DNA of 64,000 nucleotides, taken from contig JACZKP010000069.1 in the NCBI GenBank assembly GCA_014860005.1, positions 28,691 to 92,690 on the forward strand, in the 5' to 3' direction. Source of the stretch: Verrucomicrobiota bacterium (GTDB taxonomy: Bacteria; Verrucomicrobiota; Verrucomicrobiae; Limisphaerales; UBA11358). Shown one piece after another: positions 42,639 through 51,839 of this stretch. Position numbers and translations under genes: made by a program. The notes beneath the pieces are model-generated. The model ran no database searches. It was not told where the DNA came from and saw only the letters and a list, made by a program, of their open reading frames with translations. Position 1 is the first letter of the stretch; every line of letters starts with the position of its first letter.

Positions 42639-44036
42639 ATGAACACTCGACGCTTTCCTCCCGCGGTGGTTGCTATCGTGAGTCTCACACTTTGGGTTCA
42701 TCTCGCGGCATCCGTCGCCGCCCAGGAAGCTGGCACGCCGGCCAGCGTTCCCGGCGCTGCGGCGCCCACCCAATTAAACCAGGGCGCTGCCGACATCCTG
42801 AAACTTGTGCGCGCCAAGATCCATGACGACGTCACCGAGGCGTTCATCCGGAATGGCGACCGCCACTACAGCCTGACCGCAAACGAGATCGTTTTTCTGC
42901 GCCAGGAAGGCGTGTCTGACCGGGTGCTGACCGCCATGCTCAACCAGCAACCCCAAACCGGCGCCGCGTTGTTGCTCCAGGAAGCCGCGCCGACCACGGT
43001 CTTTAGCGACAGCGCCCCGCAATACGATACGCCGCCCCCAACGACGACAGTGTTCGAGACCGCGCCGGCTTCGACGGTTTATGTGGTGCCCAGCACGCCA
43101 ACCTACTACTCATTCTATGACCCGTGGCCTTATTGGTATAGTGCGTGGCCTTACTGGGGTCCCTATGTCTCTTTTGGGTTTTACTGGGGTTGGAACAATT
43201 GGAACAGGGATTGTTACTGGGGCGGCGATTACCGTCGCAACGTTTACTACCAGCACAACCGGTACGATCAGCACAACGGCAAACCGCATCCGCCCAATGG
43301 GAAACCACCCCCGAATCGCAATCCCCCACCTCCCGGCGGAAACCCTGCCAGCACCGGCAAGTCTGGAATGCTGGCCGGCGAAAGGTCGCGCACGGGCGTT
43401 GATCAGACGGCGTTCAACCGAGGAGCGAACACCAGCGCCGGCACGCCGACAACGGCGAGGCCCACCAGTCAATCGAGCCAAACCGGCAGTCAATCTGTCA
43501 CCTCACGAACCGGGGAAAGACAGGCCAATGCGGCTTCCGCCCGCAGCGGTCAGGGTGCCGGGCCGACGAGTGTCTGGAGTAGTGGGGCCAATAATCGAAC
43601 CGCGGCTGCTAGTCCGAATGCAAGTCCGGCCGCCCCCCAATTCGCGGGCGGTGCCAACAACTCAAGTCCCACCCGAGTGTGGACCAGCAGTGCCAGCCAG
43701 CGGACAACCCCGCGCCCTGCTGCCGTTGCGCCCTCCACCCGCGTCAATCCCAGCCCAACCACTGCGTGGAACCGATCGGCCAGCCAGTCGGCGAACCGTT
43801 CAGTTGCCAGACCTGCTGCAAGCTATCAGCGCAACAGCAACCCAAGCTACAGCCCACGCCCCGGGGTAAGTGCCCCCAACATCAGCCGTCCAAGCATGAG
43901 TTCTTCCGTTCGCAGCATGGGGAACGCGAGCGCATTCCGGGGTGGAAGCAGCTTCGGCGGGAGTGGCGCTCCCCGCATGTCGCCAGGTGGTGGCGGCTCC
44001 CGTGGCGGCGGTGGTGGTGGCGGACGGTCTCGTTGA
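42639..44036 (+). CDS. Secreted Trp/Tyr/Pro-rich low-complexity protein
   Basis: A 465-residue exported protein (signal about 1-25, ending VAAQ). Residues about 40-110 form a small helical domain (ILKLVRAKIHDDVTEAFIRN, then LRQEGVSDRVLTAML). Next is an aromatic segment (about 145-190) with YSFYDPWPYWYSAWPYWGP. The rest is Asn/Pro, Ser/Thr/Gln-rich and ends in a Gly-rich GGGGGGGRSR tail. The pattern resembles DUF3300-like or matrix-type surface proteins, but I cannot assign a family. It may be extracellular or RNA/polysaccharide-associated; this is a guess. Confidence 0.75.
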   Translation: MNTRRFPPAVVAIVSLTLWVHLAASVAAQEAGTPASVPGAAAPTQLNQGAADILKLVRAKIHDDVTEAFIRNGDRHYSLTANEIVFLRQEGVSDRVLTAMLNQQPQTGAALLLQEAAPTTVFSDSAPQYDTPPPTTTVFETAPASTVYVVPSTPTYYSFYDPWPYWYSAWPYWGPYVSFGFYWGWNNWNRDCYWGGDYRRNVYYQHNRYDQHNGKPHPPNGKPPPNRNPPPPGGNPASTGKSGMLAGERSRTGVDQTAFNRGANTSAGTPTTARPTSQSSQTGSQSVTSRTGERQANAASARSGQGAGPTSVWSSGANNRTAAASPNASPAAPQFAGGANNSSPTRVWTSSASQRTTPRPAAVAPSTRVNPSPTTAWNRSASQSANRSVARPAASYQRNSNPSYSPRPGVSAPNISRPSMSSSVRSMGNASAFRGGSSFGGSGAPRMSPGGGGSRGGGGGGGRSR

Positions 44037-44210
44037 GGGAATGGAAGTTCACAAGGTTGGGTTTATGTCCGTGCAGCAGTCGGAGCGCGCGTGACACTCA
44101 GACCCCGCCGGCCAGACGGAGGGCGAACTGTACGAAACTGACGAGGTTCTGACCCGCCCAAGCCGTTTTATTCTCGATGAAGCCGCGGCGCGCTCTTAGC
44201 CTGCAAGGCT

Positions 44211-45365
44211 GTGAAACATCAACCTCCCGTTCGCCAGCCGATGGGCTGGCTCGTTGAAGTGATTGTTTATCTGCTCGCGGCCAGCGTTGTGTTCGCGGTC
44301 GGCGCATTCGTGAACGCCTTCGCCGCTTTCCTGCTCCTGCCCATCGCCGTCGGAATTTGCGCGGTGCGATTCTTCCGCCGCCGATCGCGGCGCGCTTTGC
44401 CGGTCACCTGGCCCGCTCTCCTGACCGGAAACGGCCTGATCCTTGCCTTCCTCTTGAGCCTGCTGTTCCTGGGCTTTGAAATCTATTACCGCTTCGTTTG
44501 CGACCAGACCGACGCCATGACGAACACGTTGGTTTCCAACGCCTGGTCTGCCCGCCATTTCCACACGAACGCGGCCGGCTTCCGCGACAACGTGGATTAC
44601 CCGAACGCACGGACTCCGGGGCGACGGCGCGTGACATTCGTCGGCGACTCCTTCACTGCCGGCTTCGGGGTGAAGGACGTGGAGGACCGTTTCGTGAACC
44701 GCATTCGCCAAATGAATCCGGACTGGGAAGTCCACGCGATCGCCAAACCCGGGCTGGACACTTCGACCGAGGTCGAGATCATGCACAAGCTCACTGTCAA
44801 CCACGGCTACCAGCTCGATCAGCTCGTCCTGGTTTACTGCATAAATGACATCGGAGAGGTGATGCCCGGGTGGGTGGAGGGCTACAAAAAGATGATGGCC
44901 GACCCCTTTCGCCAGAGCTGGCTGTGCCAGAACAGCTACTTTGTGAACCTGTTCTACCACCGCTGGCAACTCCGGCGGAATTCCTACATGCGCAACTATT
45001 ATGACGAGGTGGAAGCCGCCTACCGTGGCCCACTGTGGGAGATCGAGAAGATCGGGCTGACCGCATTCGGCAACATGACTCGCATCCGCGGTGGCCGGTT
45101 GCTGGTCGTGACCTTCCCGTACATGGACTTGGCGTTGAGATTCAAGTCCGTCCACGAGCAACTGGATCAATTCTGGCAGGAGCAAGGGATTCCGCACCTG
45201 GACCTTCTCCCGGTCTTCAGCAATCTTCCGCCGTCAAAGCTGGTGGTGAACCGGCACGATTCGCATCCCAACGAGTACGCCCACGCGCTGGCCGCCGAGG
45301 CGATTCATGTGTTTCTGAGGCGGCATATCACCGAACCGGAGGTGGGCGATGACGAAATGCCGTAG
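44211..45365 (+). CDS. Membrane-anchored SGNH/GDSL hydrolase
   Basis: A 384-residue protein with two to three N-terminal membrane segments (about 12-50 and 68-92) and an SGNH hydrolase domain. The catalytic Ser is in TFVGDSFTAGFG. The oxyanion Asn is in CINDIGE, and the Asp-His pair is in NRHDSHPNEYAHA. Such proteins deacetylate or de-esterify sugars, for example on exopolysaccharide; the substrate is unknown. The domain follows a short AGFRDN segment typical of bacterial SGNH proteins. It stands alone. Confidence 0.85.
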   Translation: MKHQPPVRQPMGWLVEVIVYLLAASVVFAVGAFVNAFAAFLLLPIAVGICAVRFFRRRSRRALPVTWPALLTGNGLILAFLLSLLFLGFEIYYRFVCDQTDAMTNTLVSNAWSARHFHTNAAGFRDNVDYPNARTPGRRRVTFVGDSFTAGFGVKDVEDRFVNRIRQMNPDWEVHAIAKPGLDTSTEVEIMHKLTVNHGYQLDQLVLVYCINDIGEVMPGWVEGYKKMMADPFRQSWLCQNSYFVNLFYHRWQLRRNSYMRNYYDEVEAAYRGPLWEIEKIGLTAFGNMTRIRGGRLLVVTFPYMDLALRFKSVHEQLDQFWQEQGIPHLDLLPVFSNLPPSKLVVNRHDSHPNEYAHALAAEAIHVFLRRHITEPEVGDDEMP

Positions 45366-45700
45366 CTGCGACATCACGGTAAGTGATCTTGGTTGAACAA
45401 TGAGGCTTGCGCCTCTTCAGATGACCTCAAACGAAACGCGCGCGATGTGCTTAAAGCTGGATCAACTGGCAAGGAGAGTTTTCGAGTGCCGACAGTTTGT
45501 CGAGCAGATCACGGGTGAGGGTAGTTTTCGGTGGCAATTCGTCACTGCCTATTCCTTTACCCATCGCAGCCGTGCGATCCGAATGCCGTCAAAGTCCAAA
45601 TTGGGCGCGGCTCGTGCCATACAACAGCGCACAATCCAGGCGTGCGCAAGCTCCGGCTTTTCTTTTTCACGCGGGCCAGGCTCGGTTAGGCTCTTGCGGA
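45366..45700. other. Gene-free spacer
   Basis: No convincing gene. A short hairpin GAGGC-TTGC-GCCTC at 45402-45415 follows the SGNH gene but lacks a clear T-run. Overlapping frames here have unlikely composition. Confidence 0.45.
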
Positions 45701-46933
45701 ATGGAAACTGAACGCGTGATCGTGGTCGGCGGCGGAGCAGCGGGATTTTTCGCCGCCATCAGTTGCGCCGAGGCGACGCCGCGGAAGGAAGTAATGCTGC
45801 TCGAACGCGGGCGGGATTTTCTTTCCAAAGTACGCATTTCCGGCGGTGGTCGCTGCAACGTCACGCACGCGTGTTTCGACGCGCGCGAATTCGCAGCACG
45901 GTTTCCGCGCGGCGGCCAGGCGTTGATCGGCCCCTTCCAACGATTCCAGGCACGCGACACGGTGGCGTGGTTCGAGCAACGCGGCGTGAAGTTGAAGGCG
46001 GAAGGTGACGGTCGCATGTTTCCCGTCACGGACTCTTCGCAGACCATCATTGACTGTCTGCTGCGTGCGGCGCAGTCGGCCGGCGTAAACCTGCGCCTGA
46101 ACGCTGGCGTGGAACGCGTGAGGCGCGCGGCGGACGGATTGGAGCTTGTGGTGAATGAAGGAGGGAACAGCACTGCCATCCGCTGTGATCGGCTGCTGCT
46201 GGCCACTGGCGGTTGCCGGGCGGCGGCGGCAGGTCAACTTGCGGTTTCGTTGGGCCACACCTTGGAGACACCCGTGCCTTCGTTGTTCACGTTTCACATC
46301 GAGAGTGCCTGGTTGCGCGAGCTGGCGGGGATTTCGGTTGCCGAAGCCGAGGCAGCTGTGCCCGGCACGAAACTGCGCGAGCGTGGCGCGTTGCTGGCCA
46401 CCCACTGGGGATTGAGCGGTCCGGCGATTCTCCGCCTGTCAGCCTGGGGTGCGCGGACGTTGCACAGTTTGAACTACAATTTCCCGTTGCACGTGAACTG
46501 GCTGCCGCGATTCAGCTCGGAATCGCTCGCGGCTCAATTCCAGATTCAGCGGAAATCGCAAGCGGCGAAGTTTATCGTCAACACACCGCTTGCGTCGTTA
46601 CCCGCCCGGTTGTGGGAACAACTTGCCCTCGCGTCCGGCGTGGCGCGCGACACGCGCTGGTCGGCGCTCGCCCGGGCGGGGCAACATCAATTCATCCAGC
46701 AACTGCTGCGCACGGAACTTCAAGTCACCGGCAAGAGTTTGAACAAGGATGAGTTCGTCACCTGCGGCGGCGTGCGATTAAACGAAGTGGAATTCAGGAC
46801 GATGGAAAGCCGCGTTTGTCCCGGCCTGTACTTCGCCGGGGAATTGCTGGACATTGACGGCATTACCGGTGGATTCAACTTCCAAGCCGCGTGGACCACC
46901 GGGTGGCTGGCGGGCAGGGCCATGGCGCGCTGA
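45701..46933 (+). CDS. NAD(P)/FAD-dependent oxidoreductase, BaiN/HI0933 family
   Basis: A 410-residue flavoprotein. The N-terminus has a dinucleotide-binding fold VIVVGGGAAGFFAA, and the following SGGGRCNVTH is the HI0933 family signature. The C-terminal ELLDIDGITGGFNFQAAWTTG closes the FAD site. BaiN acts on bile-acid enones in gut bacteria; many relatives have unknown substrates. I chose the ATG at 45701 directly before the FAD motif; an upstream start at 45497 adds 68 residues without similarity. Convergent with the YebC gene. Confidence 0.93.
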   Translation: METERVIVVGGGAAGFFAAISCAEATPRKEVMLLERGRDFLSKVRISGGGRCNVTHACFDAREFAARFPRGGQALIGPFQRFQARDTVAWFEQRGVKLKAEGDGRMFPVTDSSQTIIDCLLRAAQSAGVNLRLNAGVERVRRAADGLELVVNEGGNSTAIRCDRLLLATGGCRAAAAGQLAVSLGHTLETPVPSLFTFHIESAWLRELAGISVAEAEAAVPGTKLRERGALLATHWGLSGPAILRLSAWGARTLHSLNYNFPLHVNWLPRFSSESLAAQFQIQRKSQAAKFIVNTPLASLPARLWEQLALASGVARDTRWSALARAGQHQFIQQLLRTELQVTGKSLNKDEFVTCGGVRLNEVEFRTMESRVCPGLYFAGELLDIDGITGGFNFQAAWTTGWLAGRAMAR

Positions 46934-46979
46934 ATTGGGAATTCTCTGCCTAGCGACGAAATTCCCGCCACTCGGAAGC

Positions 46980-47702
46980 TTACTTCATCGCGGCGTACAC
47001 GCGATGCACATCCTCGTGATCGTCGAGCGCGTTCAGAAAATCAATGACCTCCTGGCGCGCGGCATCATCCACTTGGCGGAATTCCTTGGCGAGATAACGG
47101 ATTTCCGCGGCGATGACATTCCATCCGGCCGCCTTTAGAGCCTTGGACACGGCGTCGAGGTCTTTGATCTCCGTAAAGAAGCGCGCTCCCTTGGTGCCGG
47201 CGGGTGTTTCCTCGGCTTCCAGCGGCTCAAATTCCTGCGCGCCGGACTCGATGGCGTCCGCCTCCGCATCGCGGGCCGGGTCATTATGAGTGGCCTCGAC
47301 CACGCCGAGATGGTTGAAAAAAAACGCGACGCTGCCTGGCTGGCCCATGGAACCCGCCTTGAAGAGATTGCGAATCTCCGGCGCGGTGCGGTTACGGTTG
47401 TCGGTGAGACATTCCACGACGATGGGCACTTTGTGCGGCGCGAAACCTTCGTAGGTGACGAGTTCGTAGCTGATCTTTTCCTCGGTCAGCCCGGCGCCTT
47501 TCTTGATCGCGCGCTCGATGGTGTCTTTATAGACGGACGCCTTCTTGGCTTTCTCGACCGCAGCGGTAAGACGGGGATTGAGATCGGGGTCTGGTCCGCC
47601 CAGTTTGGCCGCGACCATGATTTCGCGGACCAGCTTGGCGGTCATCTGCCCTTTTTTCTGCGCGCTGGCTTCGCGCCCGGCTTGTTTCCATTGTGCACCC
47701 AT
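46980..47702 (-). CDS. YebC/PmpR family regulatory protein
   Basis: A 240-residue protein of the YebC family, starting MGAQWKQAGREASAQKKGQ and continuing with KLVREIMVAAKLGGPDPDLNPRL and the acidic C-terminal domains. Family members act as DNA-binding regulators and, in recent work on other bacteria, in translation of proline stretches. The latter would suit the Pro-rich proteins here, but nothing in the sequence distinguishes the two roles. Length is typical. Confidence 0.93.
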   Translation of the reverse strand: MGAQWKQAGREASAQKKGQMTAKLVREIMVAAKLGGPDPDLNPRLTAAVEKAKKASVYKDTIERAIKKGAGLTEEKISYELVTYEGFAPHKVPIVVECLTDNRNRTAPEIRNLFKAGSMGQPGSVAFFFNHLGVVEATHNDPARDAEADAIESGAQEFEPLEAEETPAGTKGARFFTEIKDLDAVSKALKAAGWNVIAAEIRYLAKEFRQVDDAARQEVIDFLNALDDHEDVHRVYAAMK

Positions 47703-47787
47703 AGTGTGACCCGACTGTGCGGGAGTCCGCCGCCGTCTTCAACGCAAAACCTCCTTCCGCGGACGGACGAACCGGACGCCGCCGGGG

Positions 47788-49188
47788 TCAGTTGGCCGAG
47801 ATGCAATAGAGATTCTGGTGGCCGCGAATGAACAACTCCTTGCCGACCGCGGCAATCGAGGCATCCGAACGGTCATCCAGTTTGTTCGTGGCCAGAACCT
47901 CGAGCTGTGTTCCCTTCTTCAATACCAGGGTGGTGCCATCCCGTCCCAACACATACACCCGGTCTTTTGCCGCGACGGGTGAAGCGTAAATGCCGGACAA
48001 GCCTTCCAATCGTTCCTCTTCAAAATGCGCCTTGCCGGTCTTCGCGTCGAAACAGGAGAGCATCCCGGAGTTGACCTTGACCAGATAAAGCAGGTCGTCC
48101 ACGAGCAGTGGCGAGGGTACGTATGGCGTGTTGCGATTGTGACTCCAGCGAATGGCGTCCGTGCCGGTTAGGTCGCCGGTGCGTCCCAGCGCAATGGCAA
48201 ATAGCGCACTGCCGCGAAAACCGCTGGTCACATAAACCGTGCTGGCGTCCGCCACGGGGCTGGGAATCACATTGCCGGTCTGGCCGCCACAGGACCATAA
48301 CTCCTTGCTCGTCGTGAGATCGTAACTCCGGACCTTGTCGGTTGCATTGACCACCACCTGGGGTTTACCTCCGTGTTCCACGATCAGCGGTGTGGCCCAA
48401 GACGTGGCCTCGTTGCGCGGGTTTCGCCAAAGTTCCTTCCCGGTGCGTTTGTCGAGGGCGACGATGAAATCGTTGTCCGTCTCGTCGTCCCAGCAAACGA
48501 CCACCGTGTTGCCGTGCAGTGCAGGCGAAGATCCTTCGCCGAAGCTGTTGCGGGTCCGCATCTGGCCAAAGTCCTTCTGCCATTTCAGATTTCCCTCCAG
48601 ATCGTAACAGTGCAGGCCCCGCGATCCAAAATAAGCGAGCACCACCTCGCCATCGGTGACGGGCGAGGCCGAGGCGAAACCGTGATCCTGATGGTGCCCC
48701 TCATGGGGCACTTCCTCACGCGCCACTTTTTGCCAGAGGGTTTTGCCAGTGGCGCGGTCCAGACAGAGCACGGTGAACTGATGTGTCTCCGTCGGTCGCT
48801 CCGAACGGCCAAAACCCCCTCCGCCACCGCCGGGGCGACGGCGACCTTCGCCCTCGCCAGCGGGCGGGCGCTCGGGCGGCGCGGGTGAAGCTACGACCGC
48901 AGGCGTTTCCGCAGGTTGCCCGGTCTTGATGGCAGTGAGGATGAACACGCGATTCCCCCAGATGATCGGCGTCGAGGTGCCGAAGCCGGGAATTTTCGCC
49001 TTCCATTTGACGTTCTTACTTTCACTCCATTCCAACGGCGGGTCGGCGTCGGGCGCGACCCCGTTCACCAGCGGTCCGCGCCATTGCGGCCAGTTGCGCC
49101 GCGCTTCCTCGCCGACAGCAGCGGCGGAGAGGGTGAATAGAGTGATTGCGAGCGCACTCGCACCGACGGCTGAAAACATTACTTTCAT
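47788..49188 (-). CDS. Secreted PQQ-like beta-propeller protein
   Basis: A 466-residue exported protein (signal about 1-28) made of PQQ-type propeller blades. Repeats of the form LDRATGKTLWQK, LDKRTGKELWR, YDLTTSKELW and FDAKTGKAHFEE are visible. It begins with NWPQWRGPLVNGVA, the start common in Planctomycetes/Verrucomicrobia quinoprotein-like proteins. A low-complexity Pro/Gly insert lies at about residues 105-125. There are no clear dehydrogenase residues, so a BamB-like or binding role is as likely as an enzyme. Confidence 0.88.
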   Translation of the reverse strand: MKVMFSAVGASALAITLFTLSAAAVGEEARRNWPQWRGPLVNGVAPDADPPLEWSESKNVKWKAKIPGFGTSTPIIWGNRVFILTAIKTGQPAETPAVVASPAPPERPPAGEGEGRRRPGGGGGGFGRSERPTETHQFTVLCLDRATGKTLWQKVAREEVPHEGHHQDHGFASASPVTDGEVVLAYFGSRGLHCYDLEGNLKWQKDFGQMRTRNSFGEGSSPALHGNTVVVCWDDETDNDFIVALDKRTGKELWRNPRNEATSWATPLIVEHGGKPQVVVNATDKVRSYDLTTSKELWSCGGQTGNVIPSPVADASTVYVTSGFRGSALFAIALGRTGDLTGTDAIRWSHNRNTPYVPSPLLVDDLLYLVKVNSGMLSCFDAKTGKAHFEEERLEGLSGIYASPVAAKDRVYVLGRDGTTLVLKKGTQLEVLATNKLDDRSDASIAAVGKELFIRGHQNLYCISAN

Positions 49189-49332
49189 GGTTCAAACTTT
49201 GGACGGCCTGGTTGGCGAAACAGTTACGCCAGATTAGTGCGCAGGGCAAGTGGCCATCCGCAATAAATGTGTTCTGCGGGTGAGGCCCAGCCCCGACTGA
49301 TCTCCAGCGGCGGGCAGCAATTCCCAGGGAAA

Positions 49333-50604
49333 TTATTGAGAACCGGTGATGCGGCCTGTCGCCGCCGCGCCCTGCAATTCCGCTGCCACCCGCTCGGCGG
49401 CGCGCATTACGCGTATGACATTTAGCCCGGCCACTTTCTTGATTTCCTCGGGCGTGTAGCCGCGACGCTGCAACTCGGCCAGCAACGCGGGATACTTGGA
49501 GACATCTTCCAAACCCACGGGAGGATCGGAAAATCCTTCGTAGTCCGCGCCGATGCCGACGTGGTCAATGCCCGCCACTTTGCGAATGTGATCAATGTGG
49601 TCAGCCGCGTCGCTCAACGAAGCCCGGTTGCCGCGCTGCCGCAAACGCCGCCATTCAGTCATGCCGGCATCCACCTTGAGCGGATCGTCCTGATGGAGTT
49701 GCTGCAGCCGTTGCCGTTCCTCCATGCTGGCTTCAAAGTCCGCCCGGTCGCGCTCCGTAAGGTAGCCGGGCAGAAAGCACACCATCACCACGCCGCCATT
49801 GGTTTTGACCCGTTGCAACACCTCGTCGGGCACGTTGCGCGGGTGGTTGCACAAGGCGTAGGCCGAAGAATGGGAAAAGATCACCGGAGCTTTCGTCACA
49901 CGCAAGGCATCGCGCATGGTGTTGTCGGTCACATGCGATAAGTCCACCAACATGCCGAGCCAGTTCATTTCGCGCACGACATCCTCACCGAACGCGGTCA
50001 GCCCGCCGTGCTTTGCTTCATCGCCTGCGGCGTCGGCCCAATCGGTGTTCTTGGTGTGCGTCAGGGTCAGGTAACGGGCGCCAAGTTCGTAAGTCATGCG
50101 CAGCGCGGCCAGCGAATTGTTGATGGAATGTCCGCCTTCCATCCCGATGAGTGAGGCAATCCTGCCCTGACGATGAATCCGCTCCACGTCGTCCGCCGTG
50201 AGCGCCAGTTCAAACGTATCCGGGTAGCGGGCGCACAAGCGATGCACCACGTCAATCTGTTCCACGGTGGCTTGGAACGCTTCCGCTCCGGGCAGTTTGG
50301 CCGGCACATAAACAGACCAAAATTGTCCGCCCACTCCGCCGGCGCGCAGCCGCGGAATGTCGGTGACCCACGGGGGATTGAGATGGCTGGTGTCGCGCCG
50401 TAGATCAATCGCCGACAGATCGCCGCCGCGTTTGCGATACTGCCAGGGCAGATCATTGTGACCGTCAATCAACGGCACTTCGCGGAGCAACGCCTGCACT
50501 TCGGCCAAACGGCGTTCTGCCGCGTCATCCGCCAAACTGGTTGCTGGGAGAATCGAAGTTGTCATGCACACGCAGACAAGAATGGCGGGCCATGCGGTTT
50601 TCAT
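49333..50604 (-). CDS. Membrane dipeptidase (peptidase family M19)
   Basis: A 423-residue exported renal-dipeptidase-type zinc enzyme with a signal peptide (about 1-25). Metal-site motifs are IDGHNDLPW (His49, Asp51), IGMEGGHSI (bridging Glu), LTLTHTKNTDWAD and VIFSHSSAYALCNHPRN. It would cut dipeptides, including some with D-residues, in the periplasm. The usual length is about 370-420. A single-gene transcript appears likely. Confidence 0.93.
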   Translation of the reverse strand: MKTAWPAILVCVCMTTSILPATSLADDAAERRLAEVQALLREVPLIDGHNDLPWQYRKRGGDLSAIDLRRDTSHLNPPWVTDIPRLRAGGVGGQFWSVYVPAKLPGAEAFQATVEQIDVVHRLCARYPDTFELALTADDVERIHRQGRIASLIGMEGGHSINNSLAALRMTYELGARYLTLTHTKNTDWADAAGDEAKHGGLTAFGEDVVREMNWLGMLVDLSHVTDNTMRDALRVTKAPVIFSHSSAYALCNHPRNVPDEVLQRVKTNGGVVMVCFLPGYLTERDRADFEASMEERQRLQQLHQDDPLKVDAGMTEWRRLRQRGNRASLSDAADHIDHIRKVAGIDHVGIGADYEGFSDPPVGLEDVSKYPALLAELQRRGYTPEEIKKVAGLNVIRVMRAAERVAAELQGAAATGRITGSQ

Positions 50605-50667
50605 TGGTCTTGGGCCGCAGTGTGTCAGCGACGGTTCGGTCCGCCAAGCGAAAGATTGAATTCGTGC

Positions 50668-51468
50668 TCACGGCGCCGGTGAAGTCAAGGGCGGCAGCAA
50701 TTCCGCCAGGTGCGCCGGCAGTCCGAGGATGGCCGTGCCATTCAAAGACAACGCCAATTCATCAACATAAAGCTCCGTGGCCGACTCTGGATTGTCACTC
50801 CGAATCACCGGCGGGGAAGTGTTGTACAGGCTCGCTCCATCGAGCGTGTTCTTCCGTTGCGACGGCGGATGAGCAGAGCTTGAGGCGCAGGGAACAGCGG
50901 GCGTGTTGGTGAGTTGTTGCGAGGCCGTCGGCTGGTCCACATAATTGGTGACGCCCACCAGCGCGTAGCCGTTGAGGTTCAAGGTCAGCCGGCCCAGGTG
51001 CAAACGCAGTCCCTTTACCGGCGTGGCGCCAAACAGATTCGATCCCAGTGCAGGCAGGTTGGTGTGACTGACGACCAGTTGATTTGTGTCACCGTCTCCC
51101 ACTCGGATCACTCCTTCGCGCACTTCAATCCGCGACACCGTTTGTTTTACCGGCAACGACTGACCGGTTGCTCCGACCTCAATCGTCGCAAGCGGCGAGT
51201 CCGCAACGCTCTGCTCCGCGGTTGGCGCGGTCAGCGAGTTGGCCAGACCGACCATCGCGAAGCCGTTCAGATTCAGCGTCAAACTTTCCACGTGGACGCT
51301 GACGCCAAATTCACTCAACTGGCCGACCAGATTGGTCAGGAGATTGTAGGCGACTGTCTGGTTGGCGGTGATGCCGCCGGGAGCGGCGGGGTTCTCCGGT
51401 TCATCAGCCTGAGCGTTGCAGGCCAGACCGACGAACAATCCGAGGGTGAGGCAAGTGATCGGTTTCAT
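50668..51468 (-). CDS. Secreted protein with three LNLNG repeats
   Basis: A 266-residue protein with a signal peptide (about 1-21). It contains three related units: LTLNLNGFAMVGLANSL, LTLNLNGYALVGVTNYV and LALSLNGTAILGLP, spaced by about 85-95 residues. I do not recognise the family. The repeats may be beta-strand pairs of a surface or adhesin-like protein. I chose the ATG at 51468, which places the signal at the N-terminus. Confidence 0.6.
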   Translation of the reverse strand: MKPITCLTLGLFVGLACNAQADEPENPAAPGGITANQTVAYNLLTNLVGQLSEFGVSVHVESLTLNLNGFAMVGLANSLTAPTAEQSVADSPLATIEVGATGQSLPVKQTVSRIEVREGVIRVGDGDTNQLVVSHTNLPALGSNLFGATPVKGLRLHLGRLTLNLNGYALVGVTNYVDQPTASQQLTNTPAVPCASSSAHPPSQRKNTLDGASLYNTSPPVIRSDNPESATELYVDELALSLNGTAILGLPAHLAELLPPLTSPAP

Positions 51469-51839
51469 GGTGTTGAACTCATTTGACGTTCCATCGGAAA
51501 CCAGAGCAGATGCGGCGACGGGGTTCAATGCAATTCACCGGCGAAGTGTAAGCAAGGACAATGGCTATCAGCCCGTCGAAAACCCCTTCCTTTGTAGGAG
51601 ACGAGGTAACGAGTTTGCAGTTCTTGCGATCCCGCGGAGGCCTGCGAGAGACTCCTGACGTCGTCTCCTACATTTTTGACGGGCTGCTATCCCAACTACA
51701 TTCTTCGCCATAAGCGGGCTGCCATCTTGATCCGGAAGGCAAACATCACTTTGCCGGGCGGCATTACTGTAGACACGCCAACAATTGCGCGTTGAATTTT
51801 AATCTTTGAAGCCACCTGTCCCCGCTTTACCTTGCACTC
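51469..51839. other. Spacer holding a MITE-like element
   Basis: This stretch has no supported gene. It separates two divergent genes and contains the inverted-repeat element at 51566-51690. Confidence 0.6.
51566..51690. repeat. MITE-like element with terminal inverted repeats
   Basis: About 125 bp. The ends CTATCAGCCCGTCGAAAA and TTTTTGACGGGCTGCTAT are imperfect inverted repeats. An inner pair, TGTAGGAGACGA and TCGTCTCCTACA, is perfect. No coding capacity. Confidence 0.8.

Noticed and set aside
45400..45711. 103-residue plus-strand frame before the BaiN-like gene
   Set aside because: Composition looks random, there is no ribosome-binding site and it overlaps the better-supported start at 45701.
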